Assembly (NCBI GenBank): GCA_031281585.1
Contig: JAITFE010000100.1
Span: 1 to 64,000 of the forward strand
Reading direction: 5' to 3'
DNA: 64,000 nt
From: Bifidobacteriaceae bacterium
GTDB lineage: Bacteria > Actinomycetota > Actinomycetes > Actinomycetales > WQXJ01
Shown here: positions 1 to 9,583 of the stretch, piece by piece
Numbering within the stretch: the first letter of the stretch is position 1
Layout of the letters: each line of letters starts with the position of its first letter
Translations under genes and position numbers: made by a program
Notes under the pieces: generated by a model
Databases searched by the model: none
Seen by the model: the letters and a program-made list of their open reading frames with translations, nothing else
Told to the model about the DNA's origin: nothing

Positions 1-87
1 TTGCGGCTCCAGTGCTCGACGGGTGGGTGCCCTTGGCGCTGCCGGGCGCCGCGACCAGCCCCTAACCCGCCGCGGGGCGTGAGCCCC

Positions 88-398
88 GGCACATAATCCG
101 CCAGTGGAAGAGCTGGCGGCACATAATCCGCCACTCGCCGGAGAATGCATAACAAAATCTGCCGCTGGACAGCAGAGTGGCACAAGATCCGCCAGTCGCT
201 GGACCCCCGGTCCACAATCCACCAGTCGATGAACCGGCGGCACAAAATCTGCCACTGGGCGAGAGCTGTGACAACAGCAACGGAGGCGGCACAGGCGTGG
301 CGTTGGCGCGCTGGGTGTGCTGAGTGGCCCATCATCCGCCAATTGATCAGCGGCGGCGGCAAGTCCGCCACTTGATGGCACGAAGCCCGCCGGTCAGC
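88..398. repeat. Degenerate ~30-bp tandem repeats
   Basis: A core resembling CACAAAATCCGCCAGT recurs at about 90, 120, 151, 181, 211, 241, 328 and 358, so the copies sit on a near-exact 30-bp grid with one stretch (about 260-325) where the core has decayed. A weaker copy may lie at about 377. Both the core and part of the flank vary, which fits old tandem copies. No open reading frame here looks real. Arrays like this could be transposase-binding sites at the end of an insertion sequence lying left of the window (IS21-type elements carry repeated sites at their ends), but no transposase is visible, so this is only a hypothesis. Bases 1-87 hold no recognised gene. Confidence 0.7.
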
Positions 399-442
399 GC
401 GGGGCGCATGCAGGCACCCAGGAATCAGGTGAGACAGAATCT

Positions 443-485
443 GTCTGCTCGGAGCAGACCCTTCGGCGGTGGTGGTCAGTAGTCT
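443..485 (+). promoter_or_regulatory. 17-bp palindrome plus -10-like box
   Basis: A perfect inverted repeat, GTCTGCTC-G-GAGCAGAC, lies at 443-459, and a TANNNT-type box (TAGTCT) lies at 480-485. The arms would overlap the -35 area, as expected of an operator. The same palindrome, with a different central base and the same spacing to a TAGTCT box, occurs at 23288-23331 before a lipoprotein gene. The regulator is unknown. Confidence 0.55.
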
Positions 486-544
486 CTGAGTGAGGGGCAA
501 CTCAGGCCGGGTGTTTCAGACGGTCGAACGAAAGGGGCAACAAC

Positions 545-1591
545 GTGTTTTGCACTCAATGCGGTTCGAAGTTGCAGGCCGATGCCAAGTTCTGCGGCTC
601 CTGCGGACAGCCGGTGCCCCAGGCCGGGCCAAGCTCCCCGCCGCAGTCTGCCCCGGCAGCAGAGCCCGGCACGGGGGCCGTGTCCCCTGAGCCACCACCG
701 CCACCCGACCCGTCGGCACCTCCTGGCCCGCCTGCGTCTCCCTACCCGCCCGCGCCCCCTGGTCCGCCGGTGCCCCCTGGCTCGCCTTCGGCGTACGAGG
801 CCGGCTACCCACCTGGGGCGGGTTATGTGCCGCCCGGGGTCGGCTATGCGCCAGCGCCCAATCCGGGTCTCGCGGATGAAAAGCGCTACAGCGTCGGGGC
901 GGCCATTTGGTTCTGTGTCGGGCTGGCGCTCTACGCGGTAGCGTACGTGGTCACCATGATCGCGTTCACCTCCGCCGGGGGAGACTCGGACGCGCTAGTC
1001 GTGTTTTTCGTGCTCGGCGTGTGGAATGGCTTCCTCGGGATCACGGGCATGATCCTGCTCCTGTGCGCCAAGAGGATGGGCTTGATCTTCGTGTGTTCGG
1101 CTGCGCTGATCGCGGCCGTCTCAAACGCCATCCTCGGCGGCTATCTCCAGATGGCTCTGAACACGGTTGTTCCGGTGGTCACCTATCTGGTGGTGCGGCC
1201 CAGTTGGGGTCGGTGGAAGGCCATCAACCGGGCTCGGCGTGCCCGGCAGTGGGTCCGTTTCGGGAAACAATGGGTGTCGCGGGCTCAGCGCGATTGGTCG
1301 CAGCGTGCGATGACGCCGGGGCAGTCGGCCCCGCCATGGAGCCCGGCCACCCCGGCGCTGAGTCTCGACACTTGGCGCCGCGCGCGGCGGCAGAAGATCT
1401 GGGCGATCGTCAATTCCTGCGTGCTGCCCATAATCGTGCCGTTCTTCGCCATCGCCTGGGCATACAAGGCCCAGAACGCCCCGGACGACGCGTCCAGCGC
1501 CAAGCTGCGGCGAACCGCTTTCATCCTGAACCTGGCGCCCTACGGCCTGTGGATTGTGGTGGGTGCCATCAGCGGAGCCTTCGCCCAGTAG
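545..1591 (+). CDS. Zinc-ribbon, proline-rich membrane protein
   Basis: The protein has 348 residues. It opens with a four-cysteine zinc ribbon (CTQC at residues 3-6, CGSC at 17-20), followed by about 90 residues rich in Pro, Ala, Gly and Tyr. The C-terminal half has about four to five hydrophobic segments: roughly residues 118-143, two or three between 150 and 225, one at about 285-305 and one at the end. A basic cytosolic loop lies before the last pair. The GTG start follows AAAGGGG by a suitable distance. Small actinobacterial membrane proteins with an N-terminal ribbon and proline-rich linker are common but mostly uncharacterised, so no function is assigned. Transcription probably starts from the promoter at 480-485 with its palindromic operator. 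Confidence 0.75.
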   Translation: MFCTQCGSKLQADAKFCGSCGQPVPQAGPSSPPQSAPAAEPGTGAVSPEPPPPPDPSAPPGPPASPYPPAPPGPPVPPGSPSAYEAGYPPGAGYVPPGVGYAPAPNPGLADEKRYSVGAAIWFCVGLALYAVAYVVTMIAFTSAGGDSDALVVFFVLGVWNGFLGITGMILLLCAKRMGLIFVCSAALIAAVSNAILGGYLQMALNTVVPVVTYLVVRPSWGRWKAINRARRARQWVRFGKQWVSRAQRDWSQRAMTPGQSAPPWSPATPALSLDTWRRARRQKIWAIVNSCVLPIIVPFFAIAWAYKAQNAPDDASSAKLRRTAFILNLAPYGLWIVVGAISGAFAQ

Positions 1592-1603
1592 CGCTGTGCC
1601 CGC

Positions 1604-1849
1604 TGTCCTGCCTGCCACGCGCAGGACGGTGAGTTCGGGATCCAATGTGACAACGGCCGCAGCCTCGACGTGATAGCCAGCCACCTTGTCCCGGCGGAGG
1701 AGCGCCAGATTCCGGTCTGTGGAGAGCACAGACTCAAAGCTGAAGTCCCGTCCAGAAGCCGGGCAGGTCTCGCGGAGGCGCTCCGCCTTTTGGTCCGCCC
1801 CCCATTCGGACAATCCCGATCTCGCCTTGATGTCGTCAGCGTCTACGAC
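1604..1849 (-). pseudogene. Remnant of a zeta-toxin-like P-loop kinase gene
   Basis: Read on the minus strand, about 80 codons encode a peptide resembling the middle of zeta-toxin-family ATPases: VVDADDIKA, then SEWGADQKAERLRE, then GRDFSFESVLST, then DRNLALLRR and AGYHVEAA, ending near TLDPELTVLRVAGR. The family places a Walker A loop about 30 residues before the DADDI element. That part is absent upstream, and similarity stops before the C-terminal half. The reading frame continues only by accident into sequence antisense to the zinc-ribbon gene. The fragment is therefore a decayed gene with no catalytic P-loop. No antitoxin-like ORF lies beside it. The family call comes from motif memory, not a database search. 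Confidence 0.6.
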
Positions 1850-1875
1850 CTCCTGCCGACTTGTCCGCGATGAGT

Positions 1876-1895
1876 GCCCACGTGCCCGCGTGGGC
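1876..1895 (-). terminator. Possible terminator hairpin of the sensor operon
   Basis: GCCCACG (1876-1882) pairs with CGTGGGC (1889-1895) around a 6-nt loop. It lies about 55 bp past the stop of the last gene of the minus-strand operon. There is no T-tract, so it would be an atypical terminator. Confidence 0.35.
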
Positions 1896-1948
1896 AAGGG
1901 GCCGAACCGGGGACCTTGCTCCGGACCGAGGTGCTTGCCCCGGATCAG

Positions 1949-3256
1949 TCACAAAGCGAAGCTGAAGCCCGGCGCGTAGCGCAGGGCGCGGGCCAGGCCC
2001 GTGGCGGCTTCGGAGACGCCGCTGGCCCCGGCCCCGGTCCGGGCGATCGCGCCGCGGGCCAGGTCGCGCATGTCGTCCAGTTTCGCGGCGGCGGCCTTGG
2101 CGTCCAGGTCCTCGGGAATCAACGAGGACGGCAGGTCGAACCGCTGGGCTAGCAGTTCCCAGGAGGTCAAGCTCGTGTCGAGCATCCGGACCTGGCCGGC
2201 CGCCTCGGTGGCCTCGCGCGCCAGGCGGGTCAGGTTGGCGGAGATGCGGGCCGTGCCCATGGCCAGCGGCGGCGCCAATGTGTGCAGGGCCCCGACCAGC
2301 GGCACCACCAAGCCGAGGTCTGAGGATCCGAGTTCAGAGGACCGCGACAGCGTGTCCAACAGGGCCCGGTCGACCAGCCGCGCGATTGCCAGCATCAGAC
2401 GCTGATTCGCCACCATCTCCCTGGACCGCTCCACTCCCAACGCGAGGGCGCGCAGCCGGATGCCGGTCTGCTCCACGGCGGTCTGAATGCGGTGCGCGGC
2501 GGTCAGCGGCGTGGCTGACCCGGACAGGGAGCGCGCGGCGCCCATGACCTGGGCGGCGCCTTCGGCCATGGGTTCGACCTGCTCCAGCAGCCCGGCGGCT
2601 GCGTCGATCAGCCGTTTGGTCGCGTCAAGCAGTTTCGCATGGGCAATCTGGAGGCGCTCAACCTGCCGGTCTGCGGCGACGGCGGCGGCCCAGACGCTGG
2701 CCAGGGCAGAATCCGAGGGCGGCTCCGGCACGGGCTGGGTGGGCGCCACCTCGGCGGGCAGGGCCGTCCGGAGCAGGTCGTCGTATGCCGCGAAGCCCAG
2801 CGATTTGAGTCCGGCCACGATCTCCTCGGCACCGGCCTGGGTGGCCTTGTCCAGCGAGGTTCCGGACGCGGTCGCGTCCGATTCGCGGGCGTTGGCCGCC
2901 GCGTAGATGGACTCCAGGCGCTCGGTGGCCCGGTCCTGCGCAGACGGGATGGCCACGCAGACCCGCGTGCCCTGGGTGGCCACCGCCGCCAGCAAGAACC
3001 AGTCCTCGCGAGCGGCCGGACCGCCGAGCTTGATGTACGCGCCGGTGTGGGAAGAGGCGTCCAGGCCGGCGGTGATCAGGCTCGCGACTCCCCACGGAAT
3101 GTCGTCGGCCAGCACCGCCGCGGCCGGCCCGCCCAGCAGTTGCGGCGGTCCCAGACCGGTGGTCTGGGCCAAGGCGTTGTTGACGCCGATCACGGCGCCC
3201 GAAGAGTCGGCGACAAAGATGACAATGCCGAAGGCGGGGTCCTCGCTGCTGGTCAC
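1949..3256 (-). CDS. Aer-like PAS-domain protein with long helical tail
   Basis: The protein has 435 residues. Residues 1-105 look like a PAS domain of the Aer/energy-sensing type: a ...GVNNALAQTTG... element, then DIPWGVASLITAGL and a WFLLAAVATQ strand, which match the DMP...F..L...G and Y-W-V-L-A-T-V pattern of that group. The remaining ~330 residues are Ala-rich, predicted helical and lack membrane segments. No kinase, HAMP or typical methyl-accepting hairpin was recognised. It is the third gene of a minus-strand operon, and its GTG start lies 9 bp after the preceding stop. By context it is probably a cytosolic sensor or partner of the two membrane proteins encoded upstream. Cofactor and output are unknown. 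Confidence 0.65.
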   Translation of the reverse strand: MTSSEDPAFGIVIFVADSSGAVIGVNNALAQTTGLGPPQLLGGPAAAVLADDIPWGVASLITAGLDASSHTGAYIKLGGPAAREDWFLLAAVATQGTRVCVAIPSAQDRATERLESIYAAANARESDATASGTSLDKATQAGAEEIVAGLKSLGFAAYDDLLRTALPAEVAPTQPVPEPPSDSALASVWAAAVAADRQVERLQIAHAKLLDATKRLIDAAAGLLEQVEPMAEGAAQVMGAARSLSGSATPLTAAHRIQTAVEQTGIRLRALALGVERSREMVANQRLMLAIARLVDRALLDTLSRSSELGSSDLGLVVPLVGALHTLAPPLAMGTARISANLTRLAREATEAAGQVRMLDTSLTSWELLAQRFDLPSSLIPEDLDAKAAAAKLDDMRDLARGAIARTGAGASGVSEAATGLARALRYAPGFSFAL

Positions 3257-3265
3257 GAGCCCAAC

Positions 3266-5341
3266 TTAGCCGATCTTCCGGGCCTCGGCCGGGATCGCGA
3301 GCGTCAGGATCGTGTCTGTGCCGTCGCCCGTCAACGCCGGCGATGCCGTCAACGACCCCCCCAACCGCCGGATCAGGGATAACACCGCGGTCGGTTTTGG
3401 CCCCAGGGCCAAGCGTCCGGGCGGTGCCTCGGCCGCGCGGTCTGAGATGGTGATGACCAGTTGCGACGCGGTGGACCGGGCCGCCACTTGCACCGCCAGC
3501 GTCGGCGACTTGGCGGCCGCCGCGTCGATCAGCTCCGCCACGGCGTGGGCCAGCCGGGCTGCCACCGGCTCCGGCACCGACGCCATGGTTTGGATCGCCC
3601 AACGCACTTGCCGGGGCCGCGCCACTTGCGCCAACGCTTCCTTCAGCACGTCGGTCACCAACAACGGCCCACCCGGTGCCGTGACTCCCAAAGCCGCGAT
3701 TTCCTGCGTCGCGGGGTACCCCTCCGCGTCCGATGCCGTCCGGTCGCCCCCCGGCAAACCCTCGCCCGCCGCAGGGGAGGGGACCGGCGCGCCCAAACCG
3801 GGCTGCGGAACAGGGACAGCCGGCGTGGCCGGGGAAGAAGGCGCTGGGGTGGCCTCCGGCGCGGCGGCTGGAGACGGCGCGGCCGCGGCCGAAGTTGCCG
3901 CGGGTGGGGATGGCGCGGGCCTGACTGGAGACGGCCTGGCTGGGGACGGCCTGGCTGGGGACGGCGCCTGGGTAAACACAAGGACGGCTTCCGGGGTTTG
4001 GCTGGGGACCGGCGTGGCACTAGGTCGTGGGAGCGGGAACGCGGGAGGAGCCGTCGCCGTCGGCGAGGCGTCCGGGGCGGGCGCGGGGGCCGGGCCGGAA
4101 GGGGCCGGATCGGCGGCTTCGGGGGCCCGCGCCTCGGGAGTTCCCGACACGGCGGGGACAGGAGGGGTGTTGGCCTGGACGGGAGAATTGGGAACTTGGG
4201 GCGAGAACTGCGGGGCAGCGGCCGGGGCCGGAGGGCTGGCGGGATCTGCCGGATCGGCGGGTCCGGGAGCCCAGGCTGCGGGAGCATCCGAAACGGCAGG
4301 TATTGCAGGAGGGGCGCTGGCTTGGACGGAAGCATCGGGAACTTGGTGCGAAAACTGCGGGGCGGCGGGATCAGCGGGTCCGGGAGCCCAAGCTTCGGGA
4401 GTCCCCGAAGCGGCGGGTGTCGGAGTGACGGAGGCTTGGGCGGGCGCGTCGGGGATCTGCGGCGAGGCCTGTGGGACAGCGGTCGGGGCCGGAGCGGGGG
4501 CGGCGGCTTGGACGGCATCGGGCGCGGCGGGCGCCCAGGCGCTGGGAGCGCCGACGGCCGGGGGCTGGTAGGAGACGGGGGAGGCGGGCTCCATTCGGCG
4601 GTAGACCGCGCGGCCGGGCCCGGCGCCGTGGCGGCCGGACCTTGGCCCCGCGAAACCGCTCAGACGCTGGGCCAGCGCGAGGCCGGGCGGGCTCAAGCGG
4701 TTGGCGAGGAAAACCAGGCCGACGGCGGTGGCGAGGGCGCCGGCGAGCCCGGCCACGAGGCGGGCCCGCGACGAGTCGTAGAGAGACTCCGCGGCCCGCG
4801 TCAGGGTGTCCAAGCGGGCGGGTCCGCTGGCGGCGCCAACCGACCGCGACGAGGACTCCGCGTAGGCGCGCGCGTGGCCGGACAGGGCGCCGTTGGCGAC
4901 GCTGGCCGCGAGTTGCTCGGGCGTTGAGGCCAGTTCGGCCGCCAAATCAGGCAACTGGCTCTGAATGCGAGCCTGCTCAAGCGCGGCGGAGGGATCCGCG
5001 AGCAACGTTCTGAGCGGCTCTGATTCGCCGCCGCTGAATTGCAGGCCGTCCAGCCCGGCCGCCTCCGCCGCGGCATTGAGGGAAGCGAAGACCGCGTCGG
5101 TGACCGTCGGGTCGGCCGCTCCGGCGAATTCGGCCTCGACGGCGGAGCCGGCTTGGTCGGCGGCCTGCATCAGCGCGACGATTCGCCGGTCTTCCGAGGC
5201 GGCCGCGACCGTGCGGGCTCCCGTGACGGTGGTGTAGACGCAGGTGCAGAACGCGATGGCGAGGAGAACCGCGGTGGCGCGAAGAACTTGCCGATGTCCG
5301 GGGTCCGGACTCGGCCGCGGGGCTTCCTTGTGCGCGGTCAC
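3266..5341 (-). CDS. Membrane sensor-like protein with degenerate HATPase domain
   Basis: The protein has 691 residues. Membrane helices at about 21-41 and 195-213 flank a ~150-residue, probably helical, external domain. A very long Pro/Ala/Ser linker (about 250-545) follows, containing three imperfect ~40-residue repeats. Residues ~570-686 resemble the ATP-binding domain of CvnA-type actinobacterial histidine kinases: HAVAELIDAAAAKSP, then LVITISDRAAE, ending GTDTILTLAIP. The N-box asparagine expected after ELID is alanine, and the G1 box (normally DxGxG) reads DRAAE. No phosphorylatable histidine block is apparent. ATP hydrolysis is therefore doubtful, and it may be a pseudokinase-like sensor or scaffold. 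It is the middle gene of a three-gene operon. The external ligand is unknown. Confidence 0.7.
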   Translation of the reverse strand: MTAHKEAPRPSPDPGHRQVLRATAVLLAIAFCTCVYTTVTGARTVAAASEDRRIVALMQAADQAGSAVEAEFAGAADPTVTDAVFASLNAAAEAAGLDGLQFSGGESEPLRTLLADPSAALEQARIQSQLPDLAAELASTPEQLAASVANGALSGHARAYAESSSRSVGAASGPARLDTLTRAAESLYDSSRARLVAGLAGALATAVGLVFLANRLSPPGLALAQRLSGFAGPRSGRHGAGPGRAVYRRMEPASPVSYQPPAVGAPSAWAPAAPDAVQAAAPAPAPTAVPQASPQIPDAPAQASVTPTPAASGTPEAWAPGPADPAAPQFSHQVPDASVQASAPPAIPAVSDAPAAWAPGPADPADPASPPAPAAAPQFSPQVPNSPVQANTPPVPAVSGTPEARAPEAADPAPSGPAPAPAPDASPTATAPPAFPLPRPSATPVPSQTPEAVLVFTQAPSPARPSPARPSPVRPAPSPPAATSAAAAPSPAAAPEATPAPSSPATPAVPVPQPGLGAPVPSPAAGEGLPGGDRTASDAEGYPATQEIAALGVTAPGGPLLVTDVLKEALAQVARPRQVRWAIQTMASVPEPVAARLAHAVAELIDAAAAKSPTLAVQVAARSTASQLVITISDRAAEAPPGRLALGPKPTAVLSLIRRLGGSLTASPALTGDGTDTILTLAIPAEARKIG
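4106..4465 (-). repeat. Three imperfect ~40-residue repeats in the linker
   Basis: Residues ~293-412 of the protein contain three versions of a unit: QIPDAPAQAS, QVPDASVQAS or QVPNSPVQAN, followed by P-A-[AV]-S-G/D-[TA]-P and then EAWAPGPADP or a variant. The DNA copies are diverged, so this is an older expansion rather than a fresh tandem duplication. Confidence 0.65.
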
Positions 5342-5369
5342 CTAACTCGGCGCTAGTCGGAACCGCCGG

Positions 5370-7019
5370 TCACTTGTCGCCGGTGGTGCGCCACGGCACT
5401 CGGGGCTTGCCGCTGGCCGGCTTCGGCTTTTCGGTGGCGTCCTCGGGCTTCGGGGCGGTTGGAGCGGATGAAACGGGCGGGGCTGGGGCGGCTGGCGGCT
5501 TGGCGCCGGTCGGTCGGGCCCCCGTGGGCGGCGGCGTTGTCGTTGCCTTGGGAGCGGCGGCGGGCTTGGCGACCGGGGCGCCCGGAGCCGAGCCTTGAGC
5601 GGGTCGCGGGCTGGGGGGCTTGGGGCCGGCCGGAGCGCCGGTGGGGGCCGGTCCAGGAGAAACTGGCTTGGTGGCTGCAGGCGTCGCCGCGGCCCCGGCT
5701 GTCGGCGCGGCGGCGGGGGCTTGCCCGGCAGAAGAGGGTTTGACGGGGGCGGAGGCCGGCTTCGTGGAAGCCGGGGCCGGCGCTAGGGACGCCGCAGCCG
5801 GAGCGGCGGCAGCGGGAGCGGCTCCGGTGCTGGGCTGGGCCCCTGCCGTCTTTTGTCCGCCGGGCGCCGGGGCGAAGGGCACGCGGCGCTTCTTGCCTCC
5901 CGGCTGGCCGACGGGGGTGGACTCGGTGGCCTGGGCGCCGGCGGGTGCCTTGGGGACTGCCGCGGCTGGCGCGGCAGCCGCAGTTGCCGGTTTGGCCGAG
6001 GAAACGGGGCCCTTGCCGGGGGCGTCTTCAGCCTTGGCGGGCTTCGCCTCTGCGGGTGGCTTCTTGTCCCGCCCGAGGGGCAAGCGCTTGGCTTTGCCAC
6101 CGCCGCCGTCCTTGGTCCCGGCCGGGCCGGCCTTCGGAGGCGCTCCGGCCGCTGCGGCCTTCTTGGGCGCGGGGGCGGACGCGGGCGCCCACTGGGAGCC
6201 CTTGATGAAGTACACCAGCCAGAGCGCGATGGCGATCAGCAGGAGCACGCCGGCGACAATCCAAAGGGCCACGGGCAGCTTGCCCGTTTGCTCGGCGGCC
6301 GTCTTGGCCGTTTCCGCCAAAGTCTTCAGGGCGACGGCCCGGCCGTCGCTCTCAGGCACATCCTGGTCGATCCGCACGGGAATGGACTGATCCGGGTTGC
6401 CCATCGCCTGAGCGAAGGTTCTGGCCTGCGGTCCCAAAACGGGGTCGTGGAACAGAGCGGGCGCCTTGCTGGCGAAGGCGTAGAGCGACTTCCGCAGAGC
6501 GGTGAAGGTGGCCTGGCAGGGACCGTCCGCCTTGGCGCACTCGTCGGCGCCGGAGACATGTCCGCTCGTCAGCTCTTCGCGAGCCATCTTGATGCGGTCC
6601 GCCGGGTTCTCCACGAGCAGCTTGAACTGCTTCTCGCTTCCCTTGTCCTCAAGTTTCATGGCGTCAACGCCGTATTTGGCCGCCTGTTCGCCGAGCTTCT
6701 TCGCCGCATCGTCGACGGCTTCCGGCTCCGGCTGGCGCCCGGTGGCGTGGGCGCTGACCCAGTCGCTCCGCTCGGTGTAGAGGGCGCGGTCCGCCTCGTT
6801 GACCGCCTCGAGGACCTGGACAAGCTGCTGGTCTTGAGTCGCGTCGCCCTCTTCGCGGGCGCCGGCGGCGGACCGGATGACGGCGAACACGCCCGTGGCC
6901 GCCGCCACGACTGAGACCACAATGGCCGAAATTAGGACCAGTTGGCGCAATTGGCGCCGGTCGCCGCTGGCTGGATCGACAGGCTTGGATGCGCCGGGTG
7001 AGGTCGAGGTCGATGTCAT
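5370..7019 (-). CDS. Double-spanning membrane protein with Pro/Ala/Lys-rich tail
   Basis: The protein has 549 residues. One helix at about 27-48 and another at 249-272 enclose a ~200-residue helical external domain with two cysteines (C161 and C168) that could form a disulphide. The cytosolic C-terminal half (273-549) is low-complexity Pro/Ala/Lys/Gly and ends in a short basic segment (GKPRVPWRTTG). Topology and order match the next gene in the operon, but no HATPase-like domain is present. The pair looks like related sensor or receptor subunits whose external domains may share a fold. It is the first gene of the operon, with a 28-bp gap to the next. The ATG start has only a weak ribosome site. 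No function can be assigned. Confidence 0.65.
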   Translation of the reverse strand: MTSTSTSPGASKPVDPASGDRRQLRQLVLISAIVVSVVAAATGVFAVIRSAAGAREEGDATQDQQLVQVLEAVNEADRALYTERSDWVSAHATGRQPEPEAVDDAAKKLGEQAAKYGVDAMKLEDKGSEKQFKLLVENPADRIKMAREELTSGHVSGADECAKADGPCQATFTALRKSLYAFASKAPALFHDPVLGPQARTFAQAMGNPDQSIPVRIDQDVPESDGRAVALKTLAETAKTAAEQTGKLPVALWIVAGVLLLIAIALWLVYFIKGSQWAPASAPAPKKAAAAGAPPKAGPAGTKDGGGGKAKRLPLGRDKKPPAEAKPAKAEDAPGKGPVSSAKPATAAAAPAAAVPKAPAGAQATESTPVGQPGGKKRRVPFAPAPGGQKTAGAQPSTGAAPAAAAPAAASLAPAPASTKPASAPVKPSSAGQAPAAAPTAGAAATPAATKPVSPGPAPTGAPAGPKPPSPRPAQGSAPGAPVAKPAAAPKATTTPPPTGARPTGAKPPAAPAPPVSSAPTAPKPEDATEKPKPASGKPRVPWRTTGDK

Positions 7020-7115
7020 TGTTCACCAATCCGTAGTGCGTTGAGCCCGAGGGAACTGCTGGCGGGGTCCCGGTCCCAGTTGGTAATTTCACCTACCGGA
7101 GACGCTACCCTACCA

Positions 7116-7131
7116 GGTGACCTGGGTCACA
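7116..7131. promoter_or_regulatory. CRP/GlxR-like palindrome
   Basis: GGTGACCTGGGTCACA matches the TGTGA-N6-TCACA pattern of actinobacterial CRP/GlxR sites at all but one position. It lies in the divergent gap between the sensor operon (start 7019) and ligA (start 7327). Seventeen bases starting at 7117 are identical to a site at 41634-41650. Which gene it controls is unclear; it lies about 100 bp upstream of the sensor operon. I see no gene in the rest of 7020-7326. Confidence 0.5.
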
Positions 7132-7185
7132 GGGGAACGGGGGAGAATCCTATTCGGAATTTGGCGTCTTTGGCCATCGGCGTAA

Positions 7186-9549
<2,364 letters not shown>

Positions 9550-9583
9550 CCGCCAGCATCCGCTCCGTCGTGGGGAGGTTCGG

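Noticed and set aside
3-65. C-terminus of a CDS cut by the left edge
   Set aside because: A 20-residue open frame ending TAA exists, but nothing in it identifies a protein.
88-398. CRISPR array
   Set aside because: Cores are degenerate, the intervals are about 14 bp and not uniform spacers, and no cas gene is present.
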